Below, piece by piece: positions 60,372 through 64,000 of a DNA stretch of 64,000 nt. The stretch is taken from NCBI GenBank assembly GCA_902597875.1, contig CACJZK010000005.1, positions 1 to 64,000 on the forward strand. Reading direction: 5' to 3'. Under the pieces are notes generated by a model that saw only the letters and a program-made list of their open reading frames with translations, searched no databases and was not told the DNA's origin. A program made the position numbers and the translations under genes. This DNA comes from an uncultured Pelagibacteraceae bacterium. Its GTDB lineage: Bacteria > Pseudomonadota > Alphaproteobacteria > Pelagibacterales > Pelagibacteraceae. Each line of letters begins with the position of its first letter. Within the stretch, counting starts at the first letter, position 1.

Positions 60372-61703
60372 ATGAATATATTCGCGGTATCAACAGGAAG
60401 AGGCCCCTCTGGGATTGCAATTTTAAGATTGTCAGGAAAAGACAGCCTTCAAATTTCAAAATTAATAACAAAGAAAAATGATATTAAATCCAAAGAGGTA
60501 AATATTTGTAAGTTTTATAATCCTTCAAATAATAAGATGATCGATGAGGGTTTATTATTATGGTCTCCTGGACCTAACAGCTACACCGGAGAAGATTTAG
60601 TAGAGTTTCACACTCATGGAAGCAATGCTGTAATTAGTTATTTTTTAAAGGTATTGGGAGATCAGGAAAACTGTAGATTAGCCGAGCCAGGAGAATTTAC
60701 TAAACTTGCATTCCAAAATAATAAAATGGATTTATTAGAGGCTGAAAGCATAGGAGATTTAATCCATGCAGAAACAGAGTTGCAAAGACAACAAGCTATA
60801 AAGCTTATTCAGGGCAATGCTTCTAATCACTATAATTCTTTAAGAGAAAAACTAATAAAATCACTATCTTATATCGAGGCAAAAATAGATTTTGCCGAAG
60901 ACGATTTGCCCGAAAATGTTTTGAATGAAGTGCAAAGCTCAATAAAGCAAGTGTATAAAGATATTAAAAAGATACTTGAAGATCAAAAAATTGGAGAAAA
61001 AATTAGGGATGGATTTAGAATATCTATTATTGGAGAAGTAAACGCAGGTAAATCTTCATTACTTAATCTACTCTCTAAAAGAGAGGCAGCTATAGTTTCT
61101 GAACAAGAGGGCACAACGAGAGATGTAATAGAGACATATCTAAATATTGATGGTTATCCAGTTATTTTAGCAGATACAGCCGGTATCAGAAAAGTTAAAA
61201 ATAAAATTGAAAAGGAAGGTATTAAAAGGGCTATCAAAAAGGCAAAAGACTCCGACTTAACATTAATCATAATTGACTCTACTAAAAAGTCAATTAACAA
61301 GGATTTAAAAAAATTGATAAATAAAGATTGTATTATAGTTTTCAATAAATCTGATTTAAATATAAAAATTCCCAAAAATGAATTTAAAAAAAACGATCAA
61401 ATTTTAATTTCAGCGAAAAAAAATAAAAATATTGATGTTTTAATTAAATTAATCAAGAATAAACTCTCTACAAAATTTATGAAAAATAATAATATTCTAA
61501 TAACTAGAGAAAGGCATAGAGCTAAACTAAATGCTGCTCTTAAAGAAATAGAAAAATTTCTGGAAAAAGATCAATCTAAGGAGATAGAAATAGCTGCAGA
61601 GGATCTGAGACTAGCTACAAGACACTTAGGGAGCATCGTAGGTAAGGTTGATGTAGAAGAGATACTAGGAGCTATCTTCCAAGATTTTTGTATTGGTAAA
61701 TAA
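60372..61703 (+). CDS. mnmE: tRNA modification GTPase MnmE
   Basis: A 443-residue GTPase that works with MnmG to add an aminomethyl-type group to U34 of some tRNAs. G1 is GEVNAGKS (221-228), G2/G3 GTTRDVIE and DTAGIRK, and the C-terminus ends with the essential Cys440 in CIGK. The N-terminal formyl-tetrahydrofolate-binding part begins IFAVSTGRGPSGIAILRLSG. mnmG follows 51 bases on. Confidence 0.95.
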   Translation: MNIFAVSTGRGPSGIAILRLSGKDSLQISKLITKKNDIKSKEVNICKFYNPSNNKMIDEGLLLWSPGPNSYTGEDLVEFHTHGSNAVISYFLKVLGDQENCRLAEPGEFTKLAFQNNKMDLLEAESIGDLIHAETELQRQQAIKLIQGNASNHYNSLREKLIKSLSYIEAKIDFAEDDLPENVLNEVQSSIKQVYKDIKKILEDQKIGEKIRDGFRISIIGEVNAGKSSLLNLLSKREAAIVSEQEGTTRDVIETYLNIDGYPVILADTAGIRKVKNKIEKEGIKRAIKKAKDSDLTLIIIDSTKKSINKDLKKLINKDCIIVFNKSDLNIKIPKNEFKKNDQILISAKKNKNIDVLIKLIKNKLSTKFMKNNNILITRERHRAKLNAALKEIEKFLEKDQSKEIEIAAEDLRLATRHLGSIVGKVDVEEILGAIFQDFCIGK

Positions 61704-61754
61704 TTAGCATAAAATACATCTTGTAAAATTAATTTATACAGATACATTTAAGTT

Positions 61755-63623
61755 ATGAGCGATTTAGACTATGAAATAGCTGTTATAGGTGGTGGGCATG
61801 CTGGATGCGAAGCAGCGGCAGCATCGGCTAGAATGGGCGTAAATACAGCTCTTTTTACTCATAAGATAGAGACAATAGGGGAGATGTCTTGTAACCCTGC
61901 AATAGGAGGACTTGGGAAGGGTCATCTTGTTAGAGAGATAGATGCTTTAGATGGAGTCATGGGAACAGTGACTGATAAATCGGGTATTCAATTTAGATTA
62001 TTAAATAGAAGTAGAGGGCCAGCTGTTAGGGGGCCTAGAACACAATCTGACAGAGCTTTATACAAAAAATATATGCAAGAAATTTTGTTAAATTACAAAA
62101 ATTTAACAGTCATAGCAGATCCTGTGATTAAATTTATTTTCAAATACGATGAGATTAAGGGTTTCATTTGTCAAAGTGGAAAAGAAGTTAAATGTAAGCA
62201 AATAATATTAACTACTGGTACTTTTTTAAACGGTCTAATCCATATTGGAGAAACACAAATTCCAGCAGGACGTTATGATGAAAAACCATCTACAGGATTA
62301 AGTGAACAATTAGCTAAATTTAACATGAAAATTGGAAGATTAAAAACTGGAACACCTCCAAGATTAGATGGTTCGACTATTAATTATGACGGTATTGAAA
62401 TGCAAGAGGCTGATGAAGAACCTTATTTCTTTTCATCATTGACAGAAGAGTTACTTAATAAACAAATATCATGTGGTGTAACATATACTAATAACGAAGT
62501 TCATAAAATAATTAGCGACAATATTTCAAGAAGCGCAATGTATTCAGGAAACATTAAAGGGGTAGGACCTAGGTACTGCCCTGCAATTGAAGATAAAATT
62601 GTAAAGTTTAAAGAAAAAAAACAACATCAAATCTTTTTAGAGCCTGAAGGATTAAAGGACAATACTATTTACCCAAATGGTATCTCTACATCCCTTCCAG
62701 AAGAGATACAGCTTAAGATATTAGCTAAAATCAAGGGTTTAGAGGATGTTAAAATGAAAAGAGCAGGTTATGCAATTGAGTATGATTATGTGGATCCAAG
62801 AGAGTTAAAACATACTTTAGAGACAAAAAAAATAAAATCTCTTTTTTTAGCAGGACAAATAAATGGAACTACAGGTTATGAAGAAGCAGCAGCTCAAGGA
62901 TTAATAGCGGGCGTTAATGCAGCTTTAAAAGTAAGGTTGCTGAATGAATTTATTTTGGATAGATCAGAGTCTTATATAGGCGTTATGATCGACGATCTAA
63001 TCACGAAAGGAGTTTCGGAACCATACCGTATGTTTACTTCCAGGGCTGAATATAGACTTTCTCTTAGAGCAGATAATGCAGATCAGAGATTAACACCATT
63101 AGGAATTAAAATTAATTTAGTTAACAAGGTTAGAGAAAAGAAATTCTTGGATAAACAAAAAAAATTGATCCAAGTTATTGACGCTCTAAAGAATAATTCA
63201 ATTTCACCAAATGCAGCTGCTAAGCATTCTATCAAAATTGCTAAGGATGGAGTTAAAAGGTCTGGTCTTGAAGTCCTATCTTTAAAAAATGTAGATTTAA
63301 ATAAGCTAAGAACAATATGGGCTGAAATACCCCAATATGGCGATCATATTGATAAACAGGTTGAAATAGATGCTCATTACTCTGGTTATCTTAACAGGCA
63401 GTCCCACGACATTGAAGCCTTCAAGAAAGATGAAGGAATAGTAATTCCCGATAGCATCAAATATGATTCCTTTAGCGGCTTATCGAATGAAATAAAGTCT
63501 AAATTAAATCAAATTAGACCCAAAACATTAGGACAAGCACTTAGAATAGATGGCGTAACCCCAGCAGCAGCAATAATACTTCTTGGATATATAAAAAAAT
63601 CAAAAATCGTAAAATCTGCTTGA
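61755..63623 (+). CDS. mnmG: tRNA uridine 5-carboxymethylaminomethyl modification enzyme MnmG
   Basis: A 622-residue FAD enzyme partner of MnmE. The dinucleotide site is [18 protein letters not shown] (about 11-28), then [65 protein letters not shown] and [17 protein letters not shown]. It ends before rsmG with an ATGA overlap. In Alphaproteobacteria the mnmE-mnmG-rsmG-parAB run usually lies near the origin. Confidence 0.95.
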   Translation: MSDLDYEIAVIGGGHAGCEAAAASARMGVNTALFTHKIETIGEMSCNPAIGGLGKGHLVREIDALDGVMGTVTDKSGIQFRLLNRSRGPAVRGPRTQSDRALYKKYMQEILLNYKNLTVIADPVIKFIFKYDEIKGFICQSGKEVKCKQIILTTGTFLNGLIHIGETQIPAGRYDEKPSTGLSEQLAKFNMKIGRLKTGTPPRLDGSTINYDGIEMQEADEEPYFFSSLTEELLNKQISCGVTYTNNEVHKIISDNISRSAMYSGNIKGVGPRYCPAIEDKIVKFKEKKQHQIFLEPEGLKDNTIYPNGISTSLPEEIQLKILAKIKGLEDVKMKRAGYAIEYDYVDPRELKHTLETKKIKSLFLAGQINGTTGYEEAAAQGLIAGVNAALKVRLLNEFILDRSESYIGVMIDDLITKGVSEPYRMFTSRAEYRLSLRADNADQRLTPLGIKINLVNKVREKKFLDKQKKLIQVIDALKNNSISPNAAAKHSIKIAKDGVKRSGLEVLSLKNVDLNKLRTIWAEIPQYGDHIDKQVEIDAHYSGYLNRQSHDIEAFKKDEGIVIPDSIKYDSFSGLSNEIKSKLNQIRPKTLGQALRIDGVTPAAAIILLGYIKKSKIVKSA

Positions 63624-64000
63624 TGAAGGCTGATGAAGTTAAAGTTATTCTAAAGAATTTGGGTTTTACCTCTGAAGATGTTGAAAAATTAGATTTATTT
63701 ATCAATTTATTATTAAAATTTAATAACAAATACAATTTGATATCAAAAAATACTGAAAAGGAAGTTTGGAGCAGACATATTTTAGATTCTGCTCAGTTAG
63801 TTAAATTTATTGATTTCAATAAATCAGATTCTTTAGCAGATCTTGGTTCTGGTGCGGGTTTTCCGGGTTTAATACTTTCAATATTTAATAAAAATAACAA
63901 GTTTCACGTGAAACTTTATGAAAAATCCAAAGTTAAATGCTATTTTCTTAAAGATGCTATTATTAGGCTTAATATTAAATGCTTTTTATATGAGAATGAT
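63623..64000 (+). CDS. rsmG: 16S rRNA (guanine527-N7)-methyltransferase RsmG, N-terminal part
   Basis: The gene begins ATG at 63623, overlapping the mnmG stop (TGATG), and runs off the window after 126 codons. It has the SAM-binding motif LADLGSGAGFPGL and KYNLISKNTEKEVWSRHILDSAQL, which are typical. RsmG methylates N7 of G527 in 16S rRNA. Only the first two thirds of the family length are visible. Confidence 0.94.
   Translation, partial: MKADEVKVILKNLGFTSEDVEKLDLFINLLLKFNNKYNLISKNTEKEVWSRHILDSAQLVKFIDFNKSDSLADLGSGAGFPGLILSIFNKNNKFHVKLYEKSKVKCYFLKDAIIRLNIKCFLYEND

Noticed and set aside
1-64000. CRISPR arrays, insertion sequences, prophage
   Set aside because: No regularly spaced repeats, transposase, integrase or phage structural genes were seen.

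Overview
The window comes from a streamlined, very AT-rich alphaproteobacterium of the SAR11 / Pelagibacter type. This is inferred from base composition, almost no intergenic DNA, frequent 1-10 base gene overlaps, lysine/asparagine/isoleucine-rich proteins, and gene neighbourhoods typical of Alphaproteobacteria (hslUV-hisBHAFE, secB-dnaQ-coaE-aroE-maf-ppsR next to hemE, mnmEG-rsmG). No insertion sequence, prophage, CRISPR array or rRNA operon is visible. One tRNA gene (Gly-GCC) is present, and no gene-free stretch exceeds about 280 bases.

Layout. 1-2 kb: the 3' end of ftsY, an alpha/beta hydrolase, an EamA permease and an unlisted 59-aa membrane ORF. 2-6.6 kb: an amidase and a complete TRAP transporter (dctP, then dctQM behind a hairpin terminator). 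6.7-14.8 kb: a minus-strand run for hydroxyacid use: an FMN 2-hydroxyacid dehydrogenase, a PLP aminotransferase, glycolate oxidase glcDEF, a D-2-hydroxyacid dehydrogenase and panB, closed by a terminator. 14.8-19.5 kb: a PagL-like outer-membrane protein and ccmCDEFGH for cytochrome c maturation. 19.5-30.4 kb: housekeeping genes (hspQ, yciB, argG, folD, hemC/hemD, tsaD), a mechanosensitive channel and a candidate small RNA locus at 19.55-19.71 kb. 30.4-35.4 kb: acetate use, with acetyl-CoA synthetase and a two-subunit sodium/solute symporter with a strong terminator. 35.4-52.4 kb: rpe, a heparinase-like gene, purH, tRNA-Gly, ubiH-like, ftsK, lolA, hisBHAFE, hslVU, fxsA, secB. 52.4-64 kb: dnaQ-coaE-aroE-maf-ppsR leftward and hemE-hemH-hemJ-rho-mnmE-mnmG-rsmG rightward, diverging from a 280-base AT-rich gap.

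How the genes work together. The left third is a carboxylic-acid uptake and oxidation region. A TRAP system could import small organic acids, flavoprotein oxidases and dehydrogenases convert glycolate or lactate to glyoxylate or pyruvate, and a neighbouring aminotransferase could aminate the keto acids. Acetyl-CoA synthetase and the symporter do the same job for acetate. HemC, HemD, HemE, HemH and HemJ cover several steps of haem synthesis, and the Ccm proteins attach haem to c-type cytochromes.

Main points of interest: (1) the gap between ppsR and hemE matches the position of the mapped Caulobacter/Rickettsia replication origin and probably holds oriC; (2) a perfect EF-hand loop inside the acetate-type symporter; (3) a 41-residue tail with 26 Lys/Arg on acetyl-CoA synthetase; (4) a small transcription unit with its own -10 box and terminator beside ccmC; (5) a possible lipid A deacylase. 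Nothing here is a clearly new multi-gene system; the rest is mostly well-known core metabolism. All functional calls are from reading the sequence; no database search was run.
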